DNA from: Purshia tridentata | Lineage: Eukaryota; Streptophyta; Magnoliopsida; Rosales; Rosaceae | Assembly: GCA_003254885.1 (NCBI GenBank) | Contig: QANT01008847.1 | Location: 1,515 to 24,087, forward strand | Reading direction: 5' to 3' | Length of the DNA stretch: 22,573 nt | In this document: positions 9,145 through 19,255 of the stretch, one piece after another | Numbering within the stretch: the stretch's first letter is position 1 | How the letters are laid out: every line of letters begins with the position of its first letter | Position numbers and translations under genes: made by a program | Notes under the pieces: generated by a model | What the model was told of the DNA's origin: nothing | Database searches by the model: none | Seen by the model: only the letters and a program-made list of their open reading frames with translations

Positions 9145-9769
9145 CTCTTAAAAGTGCTGCACAAAGAAAAACCAGGAAGCACTTGGGCCTTTAATGAAAC
9201 ATTTCTATTTCCTAAGTTATCCCTATTCTTTAAATAAAATTCTCCAATTATCTTCTCCCTAACCCAAACCCTCAACATCGTCTTATTATCCTCCCAGATT
9301 CTCTTCCTATAGAACTCTTTCACCTTCTTATCAATCTCTCCCCATATAGCTCATAGAAATATTAATCTTTTGATTTCTCTATTAATTTTGTCATCTAGGA
9401 GAAAGCGTCATCTCAAAATCCACCGAATCGACTTTTGTTTATTTTTCTTCTGTTTAGGTATGATGTTTAAACTCATTTTTTTATTATTTTTCTATTTGTG
9501 TATTGTATGAAAATTCAAGCCTATATATTGACGATTTATGATGAAATACTTACCTATATGTATGTACTCCGGCTTTTGTTAACACTGTTATACACTGTTT
9601 TAATTTAATTATATATATTGTTAATTGTAGTTCTAGTTCAGTAGAAAGATGATGAACCCATCAATTTAGTAATAATTTTCGAACCATGGCAAGGTGTTCT
9701 AAGGATTGGGTTAAAGTAATTTTTGGTCTGTAAAGATTTGACCTAGTGATTGAATCTTTGAGATAATTT

Positions 9770-9834
9770 ATAAATAAATAAATAAATATATATATATATA
9801 TATCAATGATTGAGTTCCCATATTATATATATAT
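9770..9834. repeat. TAAA/TA microsatellites
   Basis: A (TAAA)n run passes into (TA)n up to 9,803, and a second (TA)n run follows at 9,823-9,834. The MITE inserted just beside them. A third (TA)n run follows the MITE at 10,034-10,047. Confidence 0.85.
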
Positions 9835-9838
9835 GTAG

Positions 9839-10020
9839 AGAGGGCATTTGCAAATTTCAAAATTTGCAAATGTCCGACAGAGCATGATACGATGCCAAAA
9901 CGAGCATATAAATTGGCTATAACACATTTGAACTGGCTGTAGCAGATCTCAACACCATGTCAGCATTGTGTCAATGGTTTGTCGGACATTCGCAAATTTT
10001 GAAATTTGTAGATGCCCTCT
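9839..10020. mobile_element. 182-bp MITE with 41-bp terminal inverted repeats
   Basis: The left terminus starts AGAGGGCATTTGCAAATTTC and ends ATGTCCGACA. The reverse complement of the right terminus starts AGAGGGCATCTACAAATTTC and ends ATGTCCGACA; 38 of 41 positions agree. Each terminus itself folds, since GCAAATTT/AAATTTGC are 8-nt arms around CA. The internal 100 bp has no coding potential. I could not identify a target duplication in the TA-rich flanks, so the superfamily is open. Confidence 0.85.
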
Positions 10021-10670
10021 TCAAAGAAAATCCTTATATATATATAATTAGAGATTTTCTCTAGAGAGGGCATACAACATGATTGGGATAACTAGGCTTC
10101 CTACCCATAGGCTTTCACTTCTGGTGGTTCATCACCACATATGCCAGCATTTATTAATTGCCAAATTTTGGTATCAATCTCATAGGAGCTAAGAGGTAAC
10201 TCTTTTTCCTACCTACCTACCAGATACATTCGAATGAATAAACTTAATAGCACATATTTATCTTAATCATCACCTTTTGGAATTAATAATTTTAAAATCA
10301 AAGCATATACATCCATGTTAGGCACTGCATTCCTGCTACAATCTTTTAAAGGCATAACCCTACCTATTGTATAGGAAACCTCTCCTCTTCGTATTTTCAT
10401 GACATAGCTTATAGTAAACTTACTATTCTTAAACATCAATGATTGAGTTTCCAGATTGTGATCTCTTCATTAATTACTAGAATGCTTTTATCATAAGGTG
10501 ACATGGATTAGTGCAAAATGTTTACTGTTTCTGACTTGCATCTTTTCAATATGGACTTCATATTTTTGTGATATGCCTTTTAATTTCGATTTAATTTTCA
10601 TTTTCTGTAATTGGTTGTTCTTTGTCAATCATAGCTTGTTCTTTTATATCTACACAATAATTTTTTAATA
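10021..10670. other. non-coding stretch downstream of the MITE
   Basis: No gene is recognised. The word TAGAGAGGGCAT at 9,836-9,847 (left MITE end) recurs at 10,062-10,073 in the same orientation, again after an AT-rich run. The 15-bp word ATCAATGATTGAGTT occurs at 9,802-9,816 and 10,435-10,449, flanking this stretch plus the MITE. Confidence 0.5.
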
Positions 10671-11003
10671 GAGTATAAGTAAGAATATAGTTAAGCCATC
10701 ACAAGATTTATGTGGGGAAGAAAATGAAAAACAAGCCAAGGTAAATTGGGAAGACCTAATTCTTGATGCATTTATTAGGATTTGTGTTGCTGAGACATTA
10801 GCTGGGAATCGGCCAAATGGTCATTTTAGTAAGATGAGATGTAAAAATGTTATACAAAAATTTGATGAAGTTACTAAAAGGAACTACAATTATAAGCAAC
10901 TCAAGAACAAATGGACCTCTCTTAAGAAAGATTGTCAAGTATGGACATCTTTAGTTGGAAAAGAGACTGGTTTAGGATGGGACCCTTTGAAGAAGACTAT
11001 CAT

Positions 11004-11047
11004 GCGTGAGACTTCCATAGGGCATGCTCCAATGGGGCACCTCTCAG
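11004..11047. repeat. 44-bp palindromic insertion with 8-bp flanking duplication
   Basis: ACTATCAT occurs at 10,996-11,003 and again at 11,048-11,055. Removing the 52-bp unit restores the family reading SDEWWEKKLK in frame. The insert is an imperfect palindrome centred on GCATGC, with CCATAGG against CCAATGG flanks and TGAGA words at both ends. An 8-bp duplication is the size made by hAT transposases. It introduces a stop into the Myb/SANT frame. Confidence 0.75.
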
Positions 11048-11089
11048 ACTATCATTTCTAGCGATGAATGGTGGGAAAAAAAGTTGAAG

Positions 11090-11194
11090 GTGCATTTCTT
11101 ATCTTAGATTATGAATCTTAATTCTTAATTTATTTATTTCGGTCTTTTTTATTTTCTTGTTTCAAATTTATTAGTGTTGTTGCTATTAATGCAG
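11090..11194 (+). other. GT-AG intron of the Myb/SANT-like pseudogene
   Basis: A 105-bp AT-rich intron starts GAAG|GTGCATTT and ends ATTAATGCAG|AAG. It joins EKKLK to KNPDAAKF, which are adjacent in proteins of this family. Its presence argues against a processed copy. Confidence 0.75.
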
Positions 11195-11620
11195 AAGAAT
11201 CCTGATGCTGCAAAATTTAAAGAAAAAGGAATCAAAAAAGTTGTAATTCTTTTTAAAGATATTGTTTTTATAGGTGAAAGTGCTTGGGCTCCCTCTCAAG
11301 GTACTTATATTCATGATGTTGTGAAGGATAAAGATATAGGAGAACAAAATGACAAAAATATTATGGATGGTGAATATGAGTTAGATTATACTCTAGATTC
11401 TATTAATGAACTTGAGAATATAAATGATGATGATACTGTTGCCCCTAATGTTAATCCCTCCACAGAAGAGAATGAAAAAAAAAAAAAGAGCTTATAAAAA
11501 ATCTGGAGTTGGGGTTAAGGTAACAAAGTAGTTAGATACTATTTTAGATTCAATAGCAATCGAAGTAGTACTTCTAAAAGCAAAGATAAGTTGCTTTTCA
11601 TTGATATATAATTTGTAAGT

Positions 11621-14404
11621 TTTTGGGCTGGTTAAGACATTTAAATTGCGCTTCAAAGATAACTCAGGATTTCTAACAGCAAAAGTACAGATGGTTAAAA
11701 AGCATATTTTTCATTTTGGGAAGATGCTTCACATGTGTTTCTACCCTCTTCTTTGCTTGCACATTTCTAGCAAAGGCTGAAATCAACATTGTCAAAGCTC
11801 TAATTAAGGTAATTTGGGCATCTATCTATCTCCCCAACCCTAAAAAATCATCCTATGAGAGAAAAGATGAAATATTCTAATTTTTTAACTCACCTAACCT
11901 TATCTCTTCATCTTTTTTTTCCCTCTCATCCTAGCCACACATTACAACCACTCTAGCTCTCTCAATTTCGAATTTACCTCTCCCCATACAAAGAAAACCC
12001 TCATTCCATCATACATTCCATGATCTCATCTCAAAAACACATATCTTTCATCTTCCATCTTCAAAAACCCTAGCATTTTCTCATCTCTCTCTATCATTTC
12101 TTTTCTGCATCTTTCCTCCATCAACTCTTCCTTTCTAAAAATCCAAACACCATCACAAAATCCATCCCACTATATTCACTACCATTCTCACAAGAGAAGC
12201 TTGGAGGCACTTGAGACAAGAAGCTATTTTGGATATCCTTGGAGGAGTGACACCCTTTGAAAGCTTGGTTTCAATATCTAGAGTTTTCTCTTTCTCTCTT
12301 GTTTCCATTTATGTTTCAATTTATGATGTTATTTGTTATTTTTATGGATAGTGAGTAGTTTCTTGATTTGAGGCTAGGGATGTAACCCCAGCCTAACCAT
12401 ATAATGAATTCATGTTTTTGTGATATAATTGCCTTTATGGATATATAGGCTCTTATGATAGTTTAATGATCATGTCTTGTATGTATGAACTTACCACTTA
12501 TACACATGAGAAATGTTGTCATGTAAAATTAGAGATTGGTAACATTTAGTTTCTAAAGCATGTTGCATAAGAGTGTGGTAATTTAAAAGCACCTTGGTTG
12601 GATCGTTTTAATTACTTGGATTTCTCATTCTTAGAACTTTATGCACCTAGGGTTTACTATGACATATATCTTAGGTAGTTAGCTATCACCTTGGTTGGGG
12701 TATGTTTGGTTCAATATTTGTATTGGCAAATTTCCTTCACAAAACAGCTTGTAATCATTTTATATTTAAACCTCACACAAGCTCTAAATTAAGTTAGGAT
12801 CATCTGAGTGTGCAATGAAGACTATACAGCTGGTTCTACATCTCACATGCCTAAGGTAATACTCATGCCATGCATTTCACGTAACATCATATTTTTACAG
12901 AATAGTGCATGTTTTGACTAGTCTAAGACATATCATACATTGCACCTTTCTATCATGTGCACTGCACATGCTAACTTGTGTATTTAAGTGATCCCACGTA
13001 AGAGTCTTTTGTGTGGGTCACTCTCTTACATGGGTATTTGCACATGTTTGATTTTCTGACATTTTATGATTGGGCTTTTACTCTCTTCATTTATTCTCCA
13101 GCCCACACCATCTTCTTCAATTCTTTTTCACAAAATGGAAACTTTTTCAAAATATCTTAGCCCCTCTCAAACACGAATCTTTGGATACCTTTTAGCATAT
13201 TCAAATGTGTGCTGTCCTGAAAGTTTGTTAGGACTTGAGCCTATCATTGTTTGCCATGTGGAAGGGTGTGTGAGTGCGTGAGCAGCTACTGCTATAGGGT
13301 ACGGGTTGAGCCTTCATTCTCTTGGTTTCTCTCATTTTTGGAAGGTTTTGAGCAGCTTTTGAGCTGAGTTTTTGGAGAGATCAAATGGGCATTTTATTTT
13401 TCAAGAGTTGAAAATTTTTTTGTGTTTATCTCTTAATTTGTTTTGACTAAAAACTAAATGGGTTTTGTGTATAGGTTTTACATTACTTTAAAAGCATAAA
13501 TACATCACTCTAGTTTTTAGATTTGAGTTTGTATTGGCTTCTTCAAATCTGTTTTATTTGAAGGAGTTGATCTTGTTAATCTGAAAAGTTGCATATCACT
13601 TTCATATCTAAAATCTTCATGCAAACTGCAAATGGGTGTTGCGAGTTGAGGAGCTAAAGGATCAGCTGCCAGCGACGCAATTGACTCTAAAGTTGTTGGT
13701 TGATGGTTGCACAAAGTGGGTATGCTAGCTGCTACTTAGCTTTAGAATAGGTAAATGAGCTTGTGTGCTGATATTGACTTTGTATTGAACTTCAACATAT
13801 TAGATTGCTCGGTCAGCGGATAAGACCCCCAGTTTTTTAACCCTTTCAGGTTTTTTTAGGTGAACAACTTGTTTGTTTCCTCCTTGTGATTGTTGGGTTT
13901 ATTTGGCATTTGTATAACTTGTGTTTAATTATTTGTCATATACTACCAGACCTTGGTTTATGCTTGATAATATTTCAATTGAGGAACTGAATCTAATCTA
14001 GCATCACACACCTCACTTTAGTTGTGGCTAGCACTGGGATGCCTATTTTGATGGACTCTTGAGTGCTTAGGTTGTCACTCCTGACATGAGTATTTGATAT
14101 ACTTGATGATTGTGTTACTTAGGTTGTGCATCTGTCGTGCAAACTAAAATGTGTTTGATTGGCTGAGTCTTGTCAAATAGGTTTAAAATTGGGTTCGATC
14201 ACTGATCGTTGTTTTACTTAGATGTTTTAGGAAGTACTTTATACCAAACTTCAGGGTATTTGATAACATGAAAGTGGATGTGCCCTAATTCACCTTGGCC
14301 GGGGGTTAGAAGGGAATCTAATATACCTAATTTGGCATAATCACTCATTGCATTTTTGTTACATGGAAGGGTTAGTGTGAACTCCAAAACCCCAAATATC
14401 ATAA
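11621..14404. other. 2.8-kb stretch without a recognisable gene
   Basis: Both strands were examined and no protein family was recognised. The part at 11,880-12,300 is pyrimidine-rich (CT-runs, CATCTTC words), like a transcript leader or LTR U5. A short palindrome ATGTGCACTGCACAT lies at about 12,954-12,968. Because a Sirevirus fragment begins at 14,405, some of this may be its 5' flank, but no repeat partner for an LTR was found in the window. The small open frames (13,066-13,281, 13,517-13,714, 14,214-14,411) look like chance. Confidence 0.5.
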
Positions 14405-15703
14405 TTTGCAAAAATTGTCAAATAGCTGAAAATTGAAAGTCTGTTGAGTCTGTCAACCATTTATAGAATTAGATCGGACTATGGAACCGAGTTTGAAATC
14501 CTCAATTTGATGAGTTTTGTTGTCAATTGGGAATTCGACATGAGTTCTCAGCCCCAATCACTCCACAACAAAATGACATTGTTAAGAGGAAAAATCGAGT
14601 CCTAATTGAGATGGCTAGGGTGATGTTTAATAGCAAAAATCTTGCTAAGCACTTTTGAACTGAAGCAATCAATATGGCTTGCTATACTATAAATAGAGCT
14701 TTCCTTGAGACAAATAAAACTCCTTATGAAATGTGAAAGGGCAAGAAACCTATGATCAATCACTTTAGAGTCTTTGGGAGTGCATGTTACATCCTCAGGA
14801 ATACCATAAGACAAACCTAGATGGGTTAAGTGCAATCATGGGGATGATGCAATCTTAGGTTCAATAGACAAGCCGGTGAGGACTAGGCAGCAAATGGCAA
14901 ATGAAATTGCCCATGTGTGTTATGTGTCCATAATTGAACCAAAGAACATAAATGATGCACTAAACCATAAGGAATGGGTTAGTGTAATGCATGAAGAATT
15001 GAATTAATTGGAGAGAAATCAAGTGTGGACTCTTTTAGAAAGACTAACCAACACATATGTCATTGGAACTAAATGGATTTTCAAGAATAAGTCTGATGAG
15101 TGTGGAAATGTGGTTAGGAAGAAGGCTAGACTTGTTGCACAAGGTTATTCTCAATTGGAGGGTGTTGATTTTGATGAGACCTTTGCTCTCATAGCTAGAC
15201 TAGAATCTGTTAAGTTGCTATGTGTTATTGCATGTCATTGACAATTCAAATTGTACCAAATGGATGTCAAAACAATTTTTTTGAATGGTTATCTGAATGA
15301 GGAGGTCTTTGTAGAACAGCCAAAGGGATTTGAGAATCCTCATATGCCCAATGGTGTCTACAAATTGAGAAAATCCCTCTATGGACTCAAGCAAGCTCCA
15401 AGAACTTGGTATGAGAGACTCACCTCTCATTTACTATCCAAGAGTATCAAAGGGGTTTGGTTGACAAGATCCTCTTTGTGAGAAAATTCAAAAGTGATGT
15501 CTTAATTGCTCAAGTGTATATGGATGACATTTTGTTTGGTTCCACATCCAAAATTCATGTAAATAAATTCATTAAAATAATGTCTAATGAGTTTGAAATG
15601 AACTTTTTTTTGGGTTTGTAAGTTAAACAAGAGGCAAGTGCGTTCTTTATCTCACAAGCCAAATATGCTGAAACAGTTCAATGTGTTATGAAAGACTTTG
15701 CAG
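14405..15703 (+). pseudogene. Sirevirus-type copia pol fragment: integrase and reverse transcriptase
   Basis: The plus strand encodes the integrase core end (IRSDYGTEFE, APITPQQND, RKNRVLIEMARVM, ACYTINRAFL, KGKKPMINHFRVFG), a linker EPKNINDALNHKEW, then reverse transcriptase: [70 protein letters not shown], and VYMDDILFGS holding the catalytic DD. IRSDxGTEFE and EPKNINDAL are typical of the SIRE/Maximus lineage. Tryptophan or glutamine codons have become stops (HF*TEA, EM*KGK, ELN*LE, LGL*VKQ), and there is a frameshift near 15,455. It breaks at 15,703 in ISQAKYAETV, where the minus-strand copia element inserted. gag, protease and RNase H are absent. Confidence 0.9.
15699..15703. other. target site duplication TGCAG (left)
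   Basis: TGCAG precedes the left LTR and is repeated at 20,163-20,167 just after the right LTR. A 5-bp duplication is standard for copia integrase. Confidence 0.9.
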
Positions 15704-15955
15704 TGTTGAATATCAAAGCCTTTGAAAAACTATAGAATTGTAAAGAATATTTTATTGAATCAAACAGATCTTTTATTGAATCAAACAGAGGCCTATATTA
15801 AATAAGCTTTACACAAACTAACTAATTAGAGAAATAAGAAAACAATATCTCACGCCTAACAGCTCTAGACTTGTGGAATTCTTAAAAAGAATAGATTAAA
15901 TACTAACCAAGTCCTTATGCAATATGGATTATTGACAACAATTAAATATCTTACA
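15704..15955 (-). repeat. 3' LTR of the copia element
   Basis: This 252-bp LTR closely matches the right LTR. It is 20 bp longer mainly because a segment ending in TTTTATTGAATCAAACAG is duplicated in tandem (about 15,748-15,790). Differences from the other LTR are numerous (for example CTATAGAATTGTAAAG against CTATGGAATCGTGAAG), so the insertion is not recent. Confidence 0.9.
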
Positions 15956-15964
15956 CCCTCTCTT
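15956..15964 (-). other. polypurine tract of the copia element
   Basis: The minus strand reads AAGAGAGGG directly before the 3' LTR start TGTAAG. This is the plus-strand primer site. Confidence 0.75.
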
Positions 15965-16059
15965 AAACTAAATGCTACTCAAGCAATCAATTTACAGAGG
16001 AAATTGAACAGACCTCAAGTAGACCTCGCAACTTTCACAAATGCTTCTATTTTCAATGG

Positions 16060-16415
16060 TTTGGTTAAAATATCTGCTATCTTTGGAGAGTTTAATAGTT
16101 GAACTATTATCACAATAAATTAATGTTGGTCCAACCTGACTGCAATCTAACTCTTCGAGAGTTCTTCTTAACCAAACAGCATGGCAAGTACGAGAGGCAA
16201 CTGCTATGAATTCAGCTTCAGTTGTGGATAAAGTAACAACATCCTGCTTCTTTGAGGACCATGAAACAGCTTATGAACTAAACATAAAGACATGGCCAAA
16301 TGTACATTTCCTATCTTCCAAATCTCTAGCATAATCACTATCACTAAGACTAATTAATTGACTGCTTTTTTCCTTTTCTGTAAAACACATCACAGTCAGC
16401 AGTACCTTTCAAGTA
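16060..16415 (-). pseudogene. copia RNase H, frameshifted and internally deleted
   Basis: On the minus strand, in shifting frames, one reads LKGTADC, the GFSDSDYARD region, WSSKKQDVVTLSTTEAEF (in part) and CDNSSTIKLS, then directly IADILTKP. In intact copia RNase H a segment of about 40-45 residues with the HxxxRYHFxR motif lies between those last two parts; it is missing here. The product would be inactive. Confidence 0.75.
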
Positions 16416-17350
16416 TCAAAGCACTCTTTTTGTAGCTTGAAGATGGAATTTAGTTTGATCTTCCATGAATCTACTGATAATACTGCTGATCACAAACATC
16501 ATGTCTGGTTGAGTGGCTGATAAGTACATTAAGTTGCCAACAATTTGTTTGTAATGAGTGTTGTTAACTCTTACTCCTTTTGCATTTCTTGTGAGCTTAC
16601 ATCCTAAAACAATTGGATTCTGAATAGGATTGCAATCAATCATCTGAAACCTTCCTAAAACTTCTTGAGCATACTTTATTTGACCAATGAAAATTCCAAC
16701 TGGTGATTGCACCACCTCAATACCAAGAAAGTAATGCATCTTTCCTAGATCAGTCATATTAAACTCATTCATAATAGACTTTTTAAAATTAATAAACATT
16801 GTGTCATCATTTCCTGTGAATATCAAGTCATCTACACATTGACAGACAATCAAAAAATTATCTCCCTCTCCAGATTTCACATACAATGTGTGCTCATAGG
16901 GACATTTTTTAAAGCCTGCCTTCAAGAATTAAGTATCTATACCACTATACCAAGCCCGAGGTGCTTGTTTTAGTTCATATAGAGCCTTTTTCAGTTTATA
17001 AACCTTCTACTCATTCCCGTTTTGCACATAACCTGAAGGTTAGTCAATAAAGACTTGTTCATTCAACTCACCATTAAGAAAAGCGGATTTCACATCCAGT
17101 TGATAAATGGACCAAGAATTTTGTGTTGCCAATGAAATCACCAAACGAATGGTGTCATGTTGTCAATAGGTGCAAAGACTTCAGCATAATCAACGCCATA
17201 TTCTTGTGAATATCCCTTAGCCACTAGTTGAGTCTTAAACTTGTCGACCTCTCCTTTCTCATTGAGCTCTGTTTTGTAGAATAACACCAATAGTTTTGTC
17301 CCCTTCAGAAAGATTTGTTAATTCCCAAGTGCCATTCTTTTCAATTGCTT
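16416..17350 (-). pseudogene. copia reverse transcriptase
   Basis: The N-terminal half (about 16,930-17,350) is broken but shows KAMDAKIQAIEKNGTWEL, YQLDVKSAFLNGELNEQVF and LYELKQAPRAWY. The open part at 16,416-16,925 gives AGFKKCPYEHTLYVK, then CVDDLIFTGND in place of the usual YVDD (residues 30-33 of that segment), MTDLGKMHYFLGIEV and QIVGNLMYLSATQPD. The Y-to-C change at the active-site box and several stops upstream mean it is dead. RNase H follows without a break. Confidence 0.9.
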
Positions 17351-17722
17351 GTATCTTTGCATCCATGGCCTTCCTCTATTTTAAATTCTTAATAGCACCA
17401 TTAAACATTATAGGATCACTATCTGCAAAAAGATCAAGATGAGCAAGAGTTTCATCATCAGACAATTCATCCCCACTTACATAATCTGTCATCCAACATG
17501 GTCTCTTTCTTGAACTTCGTGAATATTCACTTGAGGGTTGTGTTTCAGTTGACTCATTTGATGAAACATCTGGAACATCTACTAAAATACCTCCAAGAGG
17601 TTACACTTCCTCTTTAGTCCCGCTTTCATTATTTGCATTGAAGTCAATTGTACTAGATTTATTTATTGTGCTACTCCAATTCCAGTTGCTGTCTTCATCA
17701 AACACAAGGCCTCGACTGATGA
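17351..17722 (-). pseudogene. copia pol linker between integrase and reverse transcriptase
   Basis: The minus strand gives a hydrophilic serine- and acid-rich stretch (SSNESTETQPSSEYSRSSRK, then CWMTDYVSGDELSDDE) typical of the spacer between the copia integrase and RT domains. Stops interrupt it. It is low in conservation and identified by position. Confidence 0.65.
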
Positions 17723-18746
17723 TTATATTATGGGGAGTGGATTAAACAGTCTATATGCTTTAGACTCTTCACTAACACAGAGTAGCATACATTTCACCCT
17801 TTTGTCATTAAGTTTGCTTCTTTTTGCGTCAGGTACATGTGCATAGGCTAAGCATCCAAAGATCCTAAAGTAATCAACTGCTGGTTTGTGCCTGGACCAT
17901 GCTTCCTCTAGTGTCATGTTCTTTACAGTAAGGGTGGGGCTTCTATTCAACACATCAACACTCCAATTCACAGCTTCAAGCCAAAAAACTTTAGGAATTT
18001 TCTTCCTTGTAATCATGCTTCGCACCATATTCAAAATTGTGCGATTTTTCCTCTTTGACACACCATTCTACTGTGGTTTGTATGATGTAGTAAGTTTTTT
18101 GTGAATGCAATGTGCCTCACATAAATTATTGACTTCATGTGAGGTAAATTCACTTCCACGATCAATATGGAGCACCTTTATAAACTTAATAGTCTCTTTT
18201 TCAACTTGAACTTTAAATCTTTTGAATATAGCAATAGCCTCAAACTTCTCTACCAAAAAGTAAACCCATGCTTTTCGGTTGTAGTCATTACTAAAGGTAA
18301 TGAAGTACCTTTTGTTGCCATTTGATGTCAGATTAATTGGCCTGTAGATGTCAGAATGGACTAGTTGTAGTGGTTGTGTGGCTCTCCATGTGCTCTCTTT
18401 AGGAAACAGGTCACGATGTTGTCTGCCAACGATGAAATCCTCACAAACCTTTTGAAGGAGACTAAATATGTGGAAGTCCTTTCACCATTTCCTTTTGTTG
18501 CAAAAGTTCTAGCCCTTTAAAATTTCGGTGCCCATATCGATAATGCCTCAACCAGGCAGCATCTTGTACTGTTGATTTGTGACGAATCTGATCAGTGTGT
18601 TTGGTCTGAGTCTTCAAAGGAAACATACGATTTCCTGTCATCGTGACCTCTGCATTAAGACCTCTTTGTGGGTGATGAATTTGACAGCAATCCTTTTGAA
18701 TAATGATGACAAAACCCTTCTCTTGTAACTGACCACGATTAATCAA
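17723..18746 (-). pseudogene. copia GAG-pre-integrase and integrase
   Basis: On the minus strand 18,462-18,746 holds the GAG-pre-integrase zinc region (RHYRYGHRNFKGLELLQQ, MVKGLPHI). The catalytic core follows with HSDIYRP, IDRGSEFTS, KPQ-stop-NGVSKRKNRTI (the stop is a TAG at the NGV box), and PKVFWLEAVNWSVDVLNRSP. The tail FGCLAYAHVPDAKRSKLND leads to the linker. The core aspartates are partly visible; frameshifts lie near 18,460 and 18,257. This would have been the enzyme that inserts the cDNA and makes 5-bp target duplications. Confidence 0.88.
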
Positions 18747-19249
18747 GTTACTTTTGAGTGCTGGAACATAAAAAAATCAGAAATAGTGTGCACACTATTG
18801 TTTATCAGAACTTTGGTGTTTCCTTTTCCCATGACACATATACTTGTATTGTTTCCAAGCTTCACATTCTCTCTAAAAGTTTCATCGAAATTAGAGAATA
18901 AAAATTTATTACCACTCATGTGATTGCTACAACTAGAGTCTAAGTAGCAAGTGTCACTCGATTTAGTCTCCTTCTTATCGATGGTGTCAATGTAGGACAT
19001 TAACAACGGCTCTTCTTCTGTTTCAGTCGAATTCATTTTTGTTTCCTTCTCTTTTTTAGGGCATTCATATTGGAAATGGCCAAGCTTGTGACAGTGATAA
19101 CATTCCACACTTGCTTTGTCAAATGAAAGCTGGCGACCTCTACCTCTTTTTCTTTCTCGAAATCCACCACGTCTTCTACCTCTCCTAGGGCATGTTTCTT
19201 CATGAATGGTAACCTTCAAGGCTTGCTCCTCTACAGCATGACTAGTCAT
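18743..19249 (-). pseudogene. copia gag C-terminus (zinc knuckle) and protease
   Basis: This 168-codon open stretch has an arginine-rich basic part (RGRRRGGFRERKRGRGRQ), an intact CCHC knuckle CYHCHKLGHFQYEC, an acidic spacer, and the protease box CYLDSSCSNHM, where the usual DSG is DSS. SVHTISDFF follows, then a frameshift into the next frame. The knuckle binds RNA during packaging; the aspartic protease would process Gag-Pol. The G-to-S change and the frameshift would disable it. Confidence 0.9.
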
Positions 19250-19255
19250 CCTCTA

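Larger units (their letters stand above)
8801..9838. other. non-coding stretch with hairpin-rich patch
   Basis: No gene is seen. The segment 9,005-9,195 carries at least seven AAGTGCTT/AAGCACTT-type words in both orientations, including the perfect 18-bp palindrome GAAGCACCTAGGTGCTTC at 9,127-9,144. This is the look of a degenerate MITE or of the end of a DNA transposon. Simple repeats (TAAA)n and (TA)n occupy about 9,770-9,803. The open frames at 8,778-9,002 and 9,123-9,323 have no recognisable family and look like chance. Confidence 0.5.
10671..11620 (+). pseudogene. Myb/SANT-like DNA-binding domain protein, degenerate
   Basis: In-frame from 10,671 the sequence reads KVNWEDLILDAFIRICVAE, FSKMRCKNVIQKFDEVTKR, YKQLKNKWTSLKKDCQVW, then LGWDPLKKT. 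This is the trihelix-like Myb/SANT-like domain (Myb_DNA-bind_3 type) found in plant proteins and as the second protein of PIF/Harbinger transposons. A 44-bp insertion (11,004-11,047) interrupts SDEWWEKKLK. A GT-AG intron (11,090-11,194) separates it from KNPDAAKFKEKGI...GESAWAPS, typical of the family's second half. The tail KSGVGVKVTK-stop-LDTILDSIA, then RSSTSKSKDK, has a stop and a frameshift. No start codon is seen upstream; TTTTTTAATAG before 10,671 could be a splice acceptor. No Harbinger transposase lies nearby. Confidence 0.8.
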
